Positions 24,540 to 36,991 of a DNA stretch of 64,000 nucleotides are shown in pieces. Source of the stretch: Torreya grandis (Eukaryota; Streptophyta; Pinopsida; Cupressales; Taxaceae). The translations under genes were made by a program, and so were the position numbers. The stretch covers positions 124,001 through 188,000 of the forward strand of contig JARHVA010004906.1 in assembly GCA_037957365.1 (NCBI GenBank), given 5' to 3'. Below the pieces are notes generated by a model, which was not told the origin of the DNA, made no database searches, and worked only from the letters and a program-made list of their open reading frames with translations. Each line of letters starts with the position of its first letter. Position 1 is the first letter of the stretch.

Positions 24540-25140
24540 AATCAACTTATTTAGATTCTTTTCATTTGGAAGAATTTTGTTCGGATAATTTTAGTCTTTG
24601 AAAAATATTTGTTCACAAACTTGTTTTAGGGACTTTTCTTTAAATCATTTTTCTACTAGAAAACTTAATATTTGACAACATAGTCTTTGACAAATTTCCT
24701 TTAGAAATTTTGGTCTTTGAAAACTTTTACCTCGAGAAATTTATTTCAAATTGTTCTAGCTAGCAATTTTCTATTAGGCAACTTTCCTTTAGAAACTTTG
24801 GTCTTAGAAAGGTTTTAGTTATTTGGATATTTTTGGTCTTTGGCATTTTGGTCTTTGGAAAATTTTCCCTTGGGAACTTTATTTTGGTAACTTTATTTGC
24901 ATCAACAACTTTATTTCAAACAAACTCATTTAGAAGGTTTACAAATTAGTAACTTTATAAGCAGTGACTTATCTTGGGAAACTTTGGTATTTAGAAGCTT
25001 TACTTTGGAAATTTTCATCGTTAGGAGGTTTTCCTTGGAAACTTTCTATTCGATAGCTTTCATTCAAAAGGTTTACAATTTGGTAACTTTATATACAACA
25101 ACTTATCTCCAAAATAAAATCTCTTTGAAGAGTACTTAGT
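24540..25140 (+). repeat. Degenerate tandem array, unit near TTYGGAAACTTT
   Basis: Roughly 16-22-base units built on AACTTT or AAATTT preceded by TTTGG, TTAGA or TCGAG recur dozens of times. Examples are TTTAGAAACTTTGGTC, CTTGGAAACTTTC and TTTGGTAACTTTAT. The right LTR has the same array at about 37660-38280. Because of the array the frame 24897-25139 is Thr/Leu-rich and not a gene. Confidence 0.7.
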
Positions 25141-25634
25141 CTTAAATAACTATTCCTTTGATGGATTTTAGACAAATTCTTTTAGAATGAATTTATCCAA
25201 AGAGAATTTTTCTTTTTAGGGTCTTCTACATGAATACAGGGCTCACCGTATCATACTATTAGTCCTAAAGGAAAATTTCAACTTCCCCAACTAAGCCATA
25301 TAGTGACAGATGTCAAAAGGAAAAGGCAACATTGTGGCACCACTAATGATCAAGCATCCTATGTGGCATGTACACTAGGACTGGTTGGTCAATTTAAAAT
25401 TAAATGCAGATGATGAGATTGTAGAATGGTCCATGAACTAGAATGAATGTAAAAAGTTATAACATCAAACCCCAACCAAGGTCATCTCATTTTATTTTCA
25501 AGAGCTTGAGAAAACTTAGCCTTCTAAAATCTCAAAAGCCTTAGCTATGACCAAAATGACTTGAAAATCACATAATTCTATTTTTACACCACCATTTTCA
25601 AAAGCTTGAATCATACTATCATCCATCAATAACC

Positions 25635-28600
25635 ATGGCAACATCTTCATCAAGTTCATACAAGGGACCTTTAGTATCCTCTAGGTTTTTCATCAAGGAC
25701 TCCACTGAATACTTAGACATGGATTTTGATGCAACTATGTTTGATGGCCTCTATGCCAATTATTCAACTTTATGGGAGGTTATATATAATGTTGATTCAT
25801 TTACATTGGAAGAAGACATCTTAGTTGAGGAGATATAACTTAAAGTGTACCTACTACCATTCAAGTAACATGACCTTCACTATGCATCTACCAAATTAGA
25901 ATTCATACTGTGTATAGACTTATTGTGAGGCTTGTTCTATAAGGGCACAATTTTTTATGGTGGTTATCTACACTATATTAACAATAATATAGTTATGGCA
26001 TACATATCTAAATAAGCATTCATGAGGTATTTAATTTACCTATCCTATATGTTACATTTGAATTACATACTATAATCACTTAGAATAAAATAAATAATGT
26101 AGAGTGAGCAGTAGGGAAGTGTCCTCTCCCAGGTGAGACATTCATTGTCAAAGAGCATACTAAGAATCACATCCCTATCACTTGATTTAGGATCAAGATT
26201 TACATAGGCATGGCATTATTGAAATAACTCTTCAACCACTTGATCATACATTTCTTACATCTAGAATGGGTACCCATTCTAGACTTGTTCATTACTTCAC
26301 AGTGAACCTATGTATTGGGGTCAGCCATTAATGCTTGCCTACATGAACAAATTCTACACAAGGACAAGAGGCCCCAAAGGGGAAATTTTTATATGATGTC
26401 ATACCTATTAGATGAAGTCATAAGAACCATGTATAAGCACAATGAGGTTTCATGGAGTCCCAAACCTAATTTTATCAAGAACATAATATGTGAATTTTAT
26501 TCTTTCATTCACATATATGACTATGTAAGGAACATTTCCAAAATTCCATAGGATCTTTACCCTCAGGTTTAGATCGCTATTCATGTCCATCCTTTGGCCA
26601 AGATTTCACCTAGCATTACCAAAACACTTACCAATTTGGGTGATTATTATCTCTACCCTAATTATATATTCATCATGGTTACTAGTCATAGGGTGGAACC
26701 TCTTTAGCTTCCCAAGTTCATTCTGAACAATGCGTTCAAACAATAAATTACCTTCCAAATAGATGAATATATAATAAATAATAATAAATTTACTTTCCAC
26801 GACTCCCATATCACTATTGGGAGGATGAAATATAATTTCATAAGGTATTTTAGGGAAGGTGATAATGCAAGGAGAGAACATGCATTGGACACTATGCCCT
26901 ATAAGGATTGGGACCCCCATGGGAGAGTACAATAAAAGATCCACCACTTAGGCATCCCATAAAAACATGATCCATTTGACCATGACTTCCTATTTCTTAA
27001 TTTCAAGGATGATGAGGAAGTATAAGGAAGAGAAATGATAGTGGGCTTGATTGAAGACTTATTTAGGGTAATACAAGCCCTCCCTTACACTCAACCAAGC
27101 TAAATTTGGGATCCCACTACTAGGGGGATGGATATCCTCTAACTTTTTGAGTGGCAAGCCTTACCAAAAACCAACAGAGCAAGGTCAAGATACCCAACAT
27201 CCATATATTATGATGACAACTCAACAATAGTAAGAAAAAGTGATGGGTGAAACATCATTTGTTGAAGAACAAGAGTAAGATCTAGAAGAGATACCATCTA
27301 TCACATAAGAAGAATAAAAACATTCTCCTTATGATCAAGTATCCACTATTGAACTAAGGAGAGTTAAACAAGAACTAGTAGATGAATTGACAAAAGAAAA
27401 GGATAGCAGAAGTAGAGAAGAAGTGGAGATCATTTTCTTGGATTTTTTTGATAAGGAAGAAATGGCACCTATTATAGTGGATTCAACAACCTTAACATCC
27501 AGTATGACTCTCCCTCCTCTTACCCAATAGGTGACTGCTCCATAATCTAGTAAAATGGCACAATGCTATCAAAGGAAACCAAAGGGGGAGATACCTCATA
27601 CCCCATCCATTAAAGTAACTCAAAGAGAGGCACAAACTTCAGTGGAAGGTTAACCAAGTCAAGATGTGGATAAGGAATAACTACAACAAGCCAAGGTCTT
27701 GAGCCTGCAAGCACTAAAAGAAAAGGCACCCCTCAATGGTGATCAATCTAGTAAGGTGATCTCTTCATTTCCCCCTTAGGAATTTTTCCTATAATTTCAT
27801 TACCAATTGCTTCTACCATGATTTTTTCAATTGTTTCCACTTTCATTCCCATGTAATAACTCTCTACTAGTCTTCTTTTCATGCACCCCACCTCTACTCT
27901 TCCAATTAACACTTCTAATTCTTTAACAATTGCCCATGTAGTCTCCTCCCTTGTGTTTTCCATTCCTTTAGAATCCATCCCTTAAACCATATTTATTTCC
28001 ATCATATCCACCTCTAATCACACTCTTACAGTCTCCAATTATTTTACCATAGCTACCAACCAACCCATCACTCAAATAGTTGCCTCATCTACCCAATTAG
28101 GTTCACCACTACCTTATTCAAGACTAGTTAAGACTACAATAGTAGTAATAAATAAGAGGGCCCCAAAAAATAAAGTAGTGTATGTTGTGCACCCCATACC
28201 AAAATTTGATAACATAGACTAGTCTAAAATAATTTATCCCTCGATACCCAAACCCTCCACTGAGCCTGAACTTGAGCTTGAGGAGCATGCATAAAAATAA
28301 TCCCAACCATCAGATCTTTCAAATATCACTCTTATAGACTAGGCCAAGGAGTTAAGATCCTTATCTTCTAAGAGGCTAAATATAAATATTAATAAGCTTC
28401 CCACTTTAACCTCACTTTTTGACAAAGTCATAGCCTTGGTCCAAAGTGTCAAAAAATTAAAATTGAGGATAACACATGGACAGGGTTGATTTTGGAGGAA
28501 AGTGAAGAAATTTTTTCCCTTTCAAAAAGTTAGGATACGAATAAGGTTCAATCCCCATGCATTGAGGACCTCAATTCCTATATGGATACCCATACTAAGG

Positions 28601-29613
28601 TAGTATTATCCATCCATGAGGGAATGGAGATGGATAGAAAATAACTGGAAGAGGAATTAGAAACTCTCATAGAACAATAATAAGTGATATGATTTCCCTC
28701 CAGTATAGATTAGGATGTACAAAATAAAATAATTAAGTTGTATGAAATTTTGGATACAATTCATTCTTTGATATTTCAATTGGCTATGAATGTAAATTCA
28801 ATAACAAAATTGAATATATTGGTATTATACACCCCTAATAAAGCATTCAACCACCTAGATCAGATGAGCCCTCTAGAGATAGCTAATGAATTAAATTTAT
28901 CTATCATCAGGAAATAAGAGGAATAAGATTGGGTTTCATATTTTGAAGCTTTGGTGAATAATCTTTCAAAATAAGAAAAGCAAAAAACACAAATTTTGGG
29001 CGAGCTTTAATTAATAGGAGTCTAGGATAACATTGGGGAGCTAGTGTCTCAGACCATTTTTTATCAAATGATTCAAAAAGTTGTAGATGGTTTCAAATAG
29101 AGTTTATAAGGACTGATCTTGGAGGATATTCAAGAAAAATTGAGCACAACAAGGAGGAAGGCAATAGAGGTAGAAGTCTTTCAGGTTGGATTTCAAGTAA
29201 CCAAGACATAACATATAAGTCTGATGTAATGAATAGGCATGATAACTAGACCACATATTCTTGATATGAAATTAATTCATGCACAACATGATAAGGCATA
29301 TAATTATTATCAAGAGTTAGACGTAAATAAAAAATTAGCGTCAGTACCACCTGTCAGTTTCACTCCTCAAACCCCACCTACAGTGCTAATTACTACACTA
29401 TTGTCAACTTGAGCCCCTTATAGTTAAATAAATACATCAATTATGCCTCATAGTTTAGATCCAACTGTAACTCTAATCCAAAAAATGGGTGCATCACCAA
29501 GTACATCTCTAGTCACCACATTCACAACAATAAGCACAATGATAGTTCTAACAACAATTTTAAAAAGTGTTAAGTAGAAGTCAATTTAGCCTAAGTCAAA
29601 GGCTATTTTTTGA
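25635..29613 (+). pseudogene. Long LTR-borne reading frame of unknown family, left copy
   Basis: Starts at the ATG at 25635 (MATSSSSSYKGPLVSS) and, across many stops and a few frame shifts, can be followed to a stop at 29611-29613, about 1,300 codons. Parts in order: a globular-looking N-terminal region of about 450 residues (YLDMDFDATMFDGLYANY early; FSQVRHSLSKSIL and NLGDYW-like blocks are clearest in the right copy); a Ser/Thr/Pro-rich linker with acidic patches (about 27100-28290, including KPSTEPELELEEHA); a charged helical part likely to form coiled coil (MDRKxLEEELETLIEQ near 28630; EDIQEKLSTTRRKAIEVE near 29127); and a Pro/Thr-rich tail. I know no family with this make-up. It is neither gag nor pol. 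It lies in U3, so in the element's RNA it would be present only near the 3' end. Confidence 0.6.
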
Positions 29614-29827
29614 ACAATTTTTCATGTAATGATTACAAATGAACTTTTAATTTTTAGTTACATCCATTTTGTAATTAAATAAAATATTTTTTTCTAGCAT
29701 GCACATGTTTCATGTCTAAGGTATTCATCAGTTATGACATGCAACTGAGACTTATGATCTAGTCATTTAGGATGTAATCAAATTTTTTTCTAATTGGAAT
29801 ATGAGGTGACCCCTTCCCCAAGTTATT

Positions 29828-29835
29828 TATATAAA
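29828..29835 (+). promoter_or_regulatory. TATA box of the 5' LTR of element B
   Basis: TATATAAA within AGTTATTTATATAAATTCAG, preceded by CCCCTTCCCCAAG in both LTR copies. The right copy has TATATACA at about 42919-42926. Its place about 860 bases before the LTR end suits a plant LTR promoter, so transcription would start near 29860. Confidence 0.6.
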
Positions 29836-30839
29836 TTCAGAAACTTTTTTTCAAAGGGTCAAAGTTTTGGATCAATATATAGGAAGAGATCAAGAGATTG
29901 ATTATCAGGAAACTATGTTTCTTATTATTTCTTATTTTTTTATGTTAATGAAATTGAAGTTTATTTATCTATATTAATTTAATAATTTTAAAGTGTGCTA
30001 ATGCTATGGATGAATCTAATTGTTTCAATTAATGAATATTTCTCTTATATGTGTAATATTAATTGAGTATTAATATGTTTCATTGGTTTAAGTGGTTAGT
30101 AAAGGTTGAATTGATAATCTGAGGTGTGCAGAAGTATCTCTTTTGGTATAGTCATCTAGGTGTGAGTCATAACTACCCTAGACAAATTTTTGGTCTAAAA
30201 TATAATCTATTGGAAAAGAGTGTGAAATAGCATCCCTAAGAAAAACAACCTTCAATTGAGATCATTGAGCATACTATACTTGTTATTTTAGATTGCCAAC
30301 CATGCTTGTTCATGAGTGTGTAATAGTTGTAAATGGAAAACACTAGTCTTAGAGATACTTGTATACCAAATAAATAGTATTAGAAGTCACCTTTCAAAAA
30401 CATAGAATCTTTTCTTCTACCTAACCCTTCTTTCCCTTTTTGATTTTATTTGATATCTACCCACCTTAGAATAATTATCCACCTATTCAACTCACCTAGT
30501 GATTAATTTCTATTAAAATCCATAAATTCACCCATAAAACTTAGCTAAAAAATTCACAATCTCAACCTTTTATTCCATCGCTTGGTTGTTTTAACCTCAT
30601 ACTTGCAACTTGTGCCCTAGAGTGGAACCTTGTTCTATAGATATCCCAAAATATTAGAGGCTATCTCATTCAAAAATTTTAAGGTGTGTATCACTAGAGA
30701 TACCTGGGAGATTAACAAGTTATAAATCCCAAGATAACCTTTTAGATTCACCATTTTCAAATCCTAGGAGGCCTAGACCCATACCTATCATCCTCGAGAC
30801 ACACTGAGTTAAGACACCTTCCACTTTAAGAAACATCCC

Positions 30840-31900
30840 ACTTATCAATCCTCCTATGGCTCAATGTTGGTTACATGGATCCACTATTTCCATCCCTAAA
30901 GACCAACATAATCTACCAATGAATCTAAAAAAATATTTCTCTACCTCCTCCCCCTTAAATGGGAGGATGATAGAATAACACATCATATCTTTCTAGGCTA
31001 CTCTGAAGTTAATGAATGTCATCCATTAGTGTGTTGCATGCAAGTTTTTTCCATTTACTCTGAAAGATTATTCTTATGATTGGTATCTAAATTTTAAATA
31101 AAATTTTATCACCTCATGGAATGAGTGTCAAAATATGTTCCTTGAATAATTTGAATAAGTGACTAATCCAAGCCTAGTATACCATATTTCCACCAATATG
31201 AAGAGGGAACTTAGTGAGTTAATTTAGGCCTACAATGGAAGATTTTATAACATGTACATTTGATTGAATCCCATGTATAATCCATATGTGAATTTGATAC
31301 TTGATATATACAAGAATGCCCTAGATCCAATTACTATAGTGTTCTTATAAAGAGATACCACTGCCAATACTTTAGCTTTATAATTTCAAGGAGCTATTAA
31401 TATTAACAATAAAATCAATCCACATCTTATCCCTCACAATTTAGGGGACCAAAAATTCAACAATGGACTCCCATATTCGCATACAATTCCACATGTTAAT
31501 TATAAATCCCTTGAATTCAACCAAAATTATTTTTATACTTTGCCTTCTATGACACAACAAACAAAAAATAAGAATTATGATTTCTTGAACAATCAAATAT
31601 AAAGGAATGGCCACCAATAGAATCAACATCAAGCTGACACCAACACATTAATCACTCAAGGTTCTGAATCCAACAATGCTAAATTAGATTCAATATAAAT
31701 AATGGCCCAAAAGTTGAGCAATGATTTCTTGAATATGTAAAAAAATATGGGTAATACCACTAATTATAATTGCAATAAAAATTCTAAATTTCCAAGATAT
31801 AGCATGCCTTTCAACAAGCCCACCAATAATGCAAAATAGTAATAGTCTAATAAGCTATCAGAAATTAATATCATGGAGACAACTTTGCTCAATTGGTGCA
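30840..31900 (+). pseudogene. Ty3/gypsy gag of element B
   Basis: Plus-strand, broken by stops. The retrotransposon Gag core is recognised by FPFTLKDYSYDWYLNF (about 31050-31095), followed by SWNECQNMFLE and NPSLVYHISTNMKREL (to about 31215), then YKNALDPITIVFL and RDTTANTL (about 31300-31375). This order and spacing are those of the Gag domain of many plant Ty3/gypsy elements. An Asn/Gln-rich tail follows (31440-31850). A remnant WCKVNNT...HMENY at about 31890-31935 may be a decayed zinc knuckle. Many stops replace Gln and Trp codons. It would have formed the virus-like particle shell. Confidence 0.75.
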
Positions 31901-31994
31901 AGGTTAACAACACATAACACATGGAGAATTATACTTTATATATTTATGTGAAGCCTTTGAAATATTTTAGAGAGAAATGATTTGACAAGATAAA

Positions 31995-32285
31995 ATGATG
32001 AATCCTCCATATCTCTCTCATGAATCTAATGCTTCAAGTTTAGCTATCATATTTGAAACCTATGAGTCTTCCTTCCCTAATGAAGATGACAATATTTTGG
32101 AGGATAACTCTGATGAAGTGAAAGCATTATATAATTTCAATAGGAACAATTGTAACCTAAGGAACATGCAACGTCTCACCACTTTTACTCCTCCAAATAA
32201 TACAATTATTCCTCCAAAACATAAAGCTGATAATAATCCTCCTCCCCCAAAAGGGAATAATCATTCTCAACATAGAGAGGACTAG
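31995..32285 (+). pseudogene. Gag-protease linker of element B, open for 96 codons
   Basis: Open frame rich in Asn, Pro, Glu and Ser, ending PPPPKGNNHSQHRED. It has no catalytic motif and lies between the putative zinc knuckle and the protease, where disordered linkers are usual. The frame survives by chance more than by function, since both neighbours carry stops. Confidence 0.5.
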
Positions 32286-32439
32286 AATAAAGGAGGATAC
32301 AATATTGTTTAGGATATGAATAAAATTAAGGCCAATATCACTCTTCATGAATTGGTATAAATTATAGAGTAGAAGGAGCTCTTATGTAAGTTCATCATAG
32401 GTAAGTCAATCACATAAAATTCCAAGATATCTAACATGA

Positions 32440-32900
32440 ATGTTATTTACAAAATCAAGCCTAAGGTTCTCCCTTTCTTACTGACCATTTGAGCATTTGG
32501 TAAGAATATAAACAATAGTCTAGTAGATTCTAGAGTTTCATGAATAGTAATGCCAAATTCCATTTGTCATAAGCTTGGTTTGACCCCAAATCCATCCAAG
32601 AAAACTATGCCACAGTTGGACAAAATAGTAGTGCCTATTTTTGGATAACCTAATGATGTAAGAATTTGGGTTGCCTTAGAACCTAGGGTATATATGGCTA
32701 TCGACAATTTGGTATGGAATATTCCTAAAGGATATGGATTATTGTTGAGTAGAGATTGGTTAAAAATGTTAAATGGATATCTCTCCATGGACTTTTCACA
32801 TTTTTGGCTACCCTAGAGGGGCATCACTAATCAGATCAATATCATTTGAGCACCAAGGATGAAGCATCACATTATAGTTTACAACACCACTAATGAATAA
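32440..32900 (+). pseudogene. Aspartic protease domain of element B
   Basis: Retropepsin-like domain that would cut the polyprotein. The active-site segment reads LVDSRVS (about 32519-32539) where DSGAS is expected, so the catalytic Asp remains but the Gly is Arg and the Ala is Val. The downstream signature is clear: VYMAIDNLVWNIPKGYGLLL, then SRDWLKMLNGYLSMDFSHFW (32690-32808). This LLSRDW-x4-NGY-x3-D block is typical of a group of plant Ty3/gypsy elements. Stops interrupt the frame in several places. Confidence 0.8.
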
Positions 32901-32984
32901 ATAATTTATAAGTCTCCTACCCTTGGAATTTATATATGTACTATGAGACATGAAGCGTAGGAAGAAATTCAGGGCCCCTCCCAT

Positions 32985-33400
32985 TATGGACCCTCAATTT
33001 TGATGAAGCAAGATCTAAATGAGGATCAAACATTGGCATCATGTTGGTTGATCCATAAGGAAAGAAATTATTAGAAGCATATAAGATCCAATTCTCATGC
33101 ACCAAAAATAGAGGAGAGTACGAGGCCCTGATTCTGGGATTATAGATTACCTTTAAGAATAATGTCAAAGAACTACTATTATATGGATATTTTTAACTTG
33201 TGATTAACTAGGTCAAAAATAAATATCAATGAAAATTTTCATATTTAAATAATACAAGCATAGAACCTAGGATTTGATTGGATCATTTAAATATTTTAAC
33301 ATAGTAGTTATCTCGAGAGAAAAAAAACCAAGCTACAAATTCACTAGATGCTTCAATAACAAATTTGGTACCCTTACAGGAGTCAAAAGTGTATAATTTA
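32985..33400 (+). pseudogene. RNase H domain located before RT in element B
   Basis: Plus-strand frame starting TLNFDEARSK (Asp 1), then GIMLVDP, NRGEYEALILGL (Glu), then LLLYGYF (the third acidic residue, expected in GDS, is Tyr) and LVIN-VKNKYQ. This is the RNase H fold of the plant/archaeal-like type found as a second RNase H in some plant Ty3/gypsy elements. Its place, between protease and RT, is notable because the standard RNase H follows RT. Stops at expected Gln codons suggest C-to-T decay. Confidence 0.75.
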
Positions 33401-33839
33401 TCAAATGAATTAGTACCATGTCCTTCAGTACCAAATAATGTTGAAAATTTTCAAGTGTTTGATAATGACCAATAGATCATTCAATTTTTGGCAAATTTAG
33501 GAAAATTCAATTATCAAATAATTGATGATGAGGAAATAATCCATAGGTGCCATGAATAATTAGATGAAGAAGGTGTTATCCAACTAAATGAGAATAATCT
33601 CCCATTGGGGATGGTCTCCTTAGAAAGGACCTTTGTCATCAAGCACAACTACAGAGGTAACTCAAGGTTAATGAATCTAAATTCAACTCAAAAAATGTTG
33701 GTGATGAGAGAAACACACACTTCATTAATATTTGCTTAAGTTTCACACCAAATGAAAGGTAAAGGGTTAAGAAATTGATTATGAGGTATAAATATATATA
33801 ATTACATAAAACTATGATGATTTAAGAATATTCAATCCT

Positions 33840-34680
33840 AAAGTCATCACCCATATAATTCCACTCAATATAAATCATAAACCATTCAAGAAAAGATAAA
33901 GGCCAATTTATCTTATCTTGGAACCATTGATCCAGAAGGAATTAGAGAATTTGCTCATTACTATGATAGTTTTTCCTATCAAGCATTCAACCTAGGTGAC
34001 CAATGTAGTTCTGTTTAGGAAAAAGAGTGGAAAAAGTAGACTACATGTTAACTTTAAGAATTTAAATAAAGCTTCTAAAAGGGATTATTATCCTTTACCC
34101 TCCTTAGATGAGGTAATAAAACTATGAGTGGGTCTAAAATTATGTCTTTTTTAGATGAATTTTTAGTTTATAATCAAGTACTAGTTGAATTGGAGGATAG
34201 GATGAAAATAATGTTTACTATAAAATGGGGAACATATGAATACAAATGAATTTCATTTGGGTTGATCAACAATGGAGATACTTTTCAAAGAGCAATGGAT
34301 CATGCATTTTAGGGACTGATAGTCAAATACATAATCATATATATGGATAATCTCACATTTTTCTCTAAAAATAGAGATGATCATATCAACCACCTTTAGT
34401 CCATTTTTTAAAGATGCAAGAAGTTTGGTGTATCATTAAAACCTAAAATGAGTATATTTGCATTATCAAAGGCGAGTTGTTGGGCCAAATTATTACTAAA
34501 TACAAGATCACCATTGACCTAGTTAATATTTAGGGGCTTTCAAAAATAATTTTCTCAAATAGAAAAAAGGAGATCAAGTCTTTTTTTGGGAAGATAAATT
34601 TCATAAGGAAATTTATATCAGGGTTTGTAGACCTTGTCAGGCCCCTAAATTCAATGCTCAAGTATAATGCCTAAGTGGAG
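33840..34680 (+). pseudogene. Reverse transcriptase domain of element B
   Basis: Recognised from LLITMIVFPIKHSTWVTNVV (about 33945-34008), SRLHVNFKNLNKASKRDYYP (34039-34095) and LPSLDEV. The catalytic box reads IIYMDNL (34334-34354) where Y-x-DD is required, so one catalytic Asp is Asn. Then DDHINHL and RRVVGPNYY-like remnants follow, with a shifted frame at about 34200-34300. The order of motifs is standard for Ty3/gypsy RT. It is clearly inactive. Confidence 0.8.
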
Positions 34681-34689
34681 TGGACACCT

Positions 34690-35060
34690 AGAGATAATAC
34701 TTTTTCTTGTACTCATTCAATTTAGAACATACTATTGTTGTCATACTTACATAGAAAAGGGAATAAAGTGAGAATCATATCACATTCATGAGCACTAACT
34801 TGAAATATGCATAGGTTAGATACTCCTTGATTGACAATCAAATCTTTACTCTCATCAAAGTGGTTAAGAAGTTTAGGCACTTCATCCTCTTGAACAAGAT
34901 AATATCCATAGTACTAGATCTTGTTGTCAAGATTATTCTAGGACATAATGAATTGGGGGAGCATAGAGGTAAATTAATGGTGAAGTTGTAGGAATTTTAT
35001 ATAAAATTAAACCTACCAAGATTGTTAGAGGATAACAAATTTTTTAGTTAATGACTTAAC
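34690..35060 (+). pseudogene. Second (standard) RNase H region of element B
   Basis: Follows RT directly. Readable parts are TNLKYA-VRYSLIDNQIFTL (about 34798-34853), FRHFILLNK (about 34873-34900) and HRGKLMVKL (about 34963-34992), in the order seen in the connection/RNase H region of Ty3/gypsy polyproteins. Acidic residues could not be placed with certainty. With the domain at 32985-33400 the element had two RNase H modules, one on each side of RT. Confidence 0.6.
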
Positions 35061-35179
35061 CAGAACCTACATCGCCATCGAAGAGGTTTGGCAAACATAG
35101 ATTTTCTAAGAGGATTGGTATTTTGGTATTATTTAGTTATTACTCACTATAACATACCCCTAAGAACTTAAGAGAGAGA

Positions 35180-36345
35180 AAAATAGATCCTTAAGACTCA
35201 AAACTTCTCATTATATGATCAATAAAGGAATACTTTATAGGAAGAATTATGAAGTCATATATATAAGATGTGTGTCACATGAATAATCTTAGGAGATATT
35301 AGAAAATATGCATGAAAATATTAGTATAAACCATCCATTTGGTAATACTACAACCCATAAAATACTCATAATCATTTATTATTGGTCAAAGGTCTTTAAG
35401 GATGCTTTCTTCCATGTGAAACATGACATGAATTCCATGTCTTAGCAAAAAGAGAGGTATATGCAGTAATGCCACTACAACCTATGATTTATGGCAGGTT
35501 GTTTTCTTAATGGGGATTGGATTTCATTAGTTTTATAAACCTAAATTCCTCAGCTAATAAAATTTATTCTCACTGCTACATTTATTGCACTAAATAGACT
35601 GAGGCAGTAACCACCAAAAACTCAAGAGCCTAAGATGTGATTAGTTTTCTTGAACAACATATCACAACTAGGTTTGGCACACCTATTTCTTTGGTTTGTG
35701 ACAATGGGTTAGCATTTAAATTATATGATTTTACTGAATGGGTCTATGCTAATCAAATTATAATCAAATCATCCTCCAATCACTACCCATAAGGGAACAA
35801 ATTGATTGAGTCAACCAACAAGAACCTCATAGATGATATCAAGAAATCAATTGTAGATAAACCTAGGGAGTGGCATATCTTAATAAAATATACACTCTAC
35901 ATAGATTAGACTAACTATAAATAGGCCCTTAAAGCCTCACCATATCTATTGGTTTATGGGAATATCCAAAGTTCCTAATCATGTTGAAGCTACCAACATA
36001 TTAGTTTATGTAAGAATACATAGATACCAACAATAAGATAGAGTATAATTGCTATATATCATTAAAATGAAAGACTATAGGAATGAATCGTTATAAAAAT
36101 TCATCAAACATTAGGATATGCTCAAGAGATGGTTTGATAAAAGAGAAAAATTCAAAGAATTCAGGATCTTTGACTTGGTGCTGCTATGGGACAAATCCCA
36201 TGAGATAAAAGGAATGCATGATAAGTTTAACTCATTTGTGATAGGTTTATATCAAATCTCTAATATCTTGGTTAATAATGCATTCCATTTGAAATATATT
36301 CAAGGTAAAGATTGGACACAGTCAGTTAATGGATAATTTATGAAA
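35180..36345 (+). pseudogene. Integrase of element B
   Basis: N-terminal zinc-binding part: GILYRKNYEVIYIRCVSHE (35224-35281), then MHENISINHPFGNTTTHKIL, whose histidines survive while the expected CxxC reads HDMN. The core is decayed but shows FLNGDWISLVL (about 35495-35530, near the first catalytic Asp) and KMKDYRNE. The C-terminal part is open at 36118-36336: LKRWFDKREKFKEFRIFDLV, LLWDKSHEIKGMHDKFNSFV, and ends KHYFMV. This tail is typical of Ty3/gypsy integrase and no chromodomain follows, which suits non-chromovirus elements. Confidence 0.8.
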
Positions 36346-36943
36346 CATTACTTCATGGTTGCTCCATCTGGAGAGGTCTCTGAGTAATGATAGATGTTTT
36401 GTTAGAGATAGGAGTAGGTTATATTTGTTTTATTAGTTATCTTCATGCTTTTATTCATTTTATTTTATTAGAGTAGTTCATGTTTTCTATATTATCCATT
36501 TTTTTTGGGTAGTTTTCTTTGCTTTAGTGGGTGTGTTTGCATTAGGTAGTTTTTCTAATTTCTAGGGTAGTTTTATTTTTGTTTTTTGGGCAATCTAAGT
36601 TGATCAATCCTAGTATAATCAAATGACAGTTTTGGGTATTTTTAGTTCAACTTGAATCAATGGGTTTTACATACTGCAGTTCAAAATTATTAATCCAGGT
36701 AAGTAATGAGAGAGTTAGCCATGAGTATGTCCCAAACCTAATTATTCCATCAAGTATATGAAAGTTACTCCCATAGTATTTTGTAAATTTATAAATCTTT
36801 CCTTATTCCCTTAGGTCAAATTCACATAATATGTTAATACCTATTTAAGGTAATAACCATTGACATGGGTAAAATTTGACAGTGACATTTTCATTAACCA
36901 AAACTTTACTAAGGTCAACTCATGATGGTCACCTTCTTCCCTC

Positions 36944-36991
<48 letters not shown>

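Larger units (their letters stand above)
24285..30690 (+). repeat. 5' LTR of element B (about 6.4 kb)
   Basis: It begins near TGATGCCTTGTG and ends AAGGTGTGTA. In order it holds a degenerate GGAAACTTT-type tandem array (about 24540-25140), a broken long reading frame (25635-29613), a TATA box (29828-29835), and an R-U5-like end. The partner is 37421-43781. The first 25 bases align poorly between copies, so the exact start is uncertain. Confidence 0.7.

Noticed and set aside
25635..25838. MATSSSSSYKGPLVSS frame as a small cellular gene
   Set aside because: It is the start of a much longer decayed frame that recurs in the other LTR copy at 38763, so it belongs to the retroelement.
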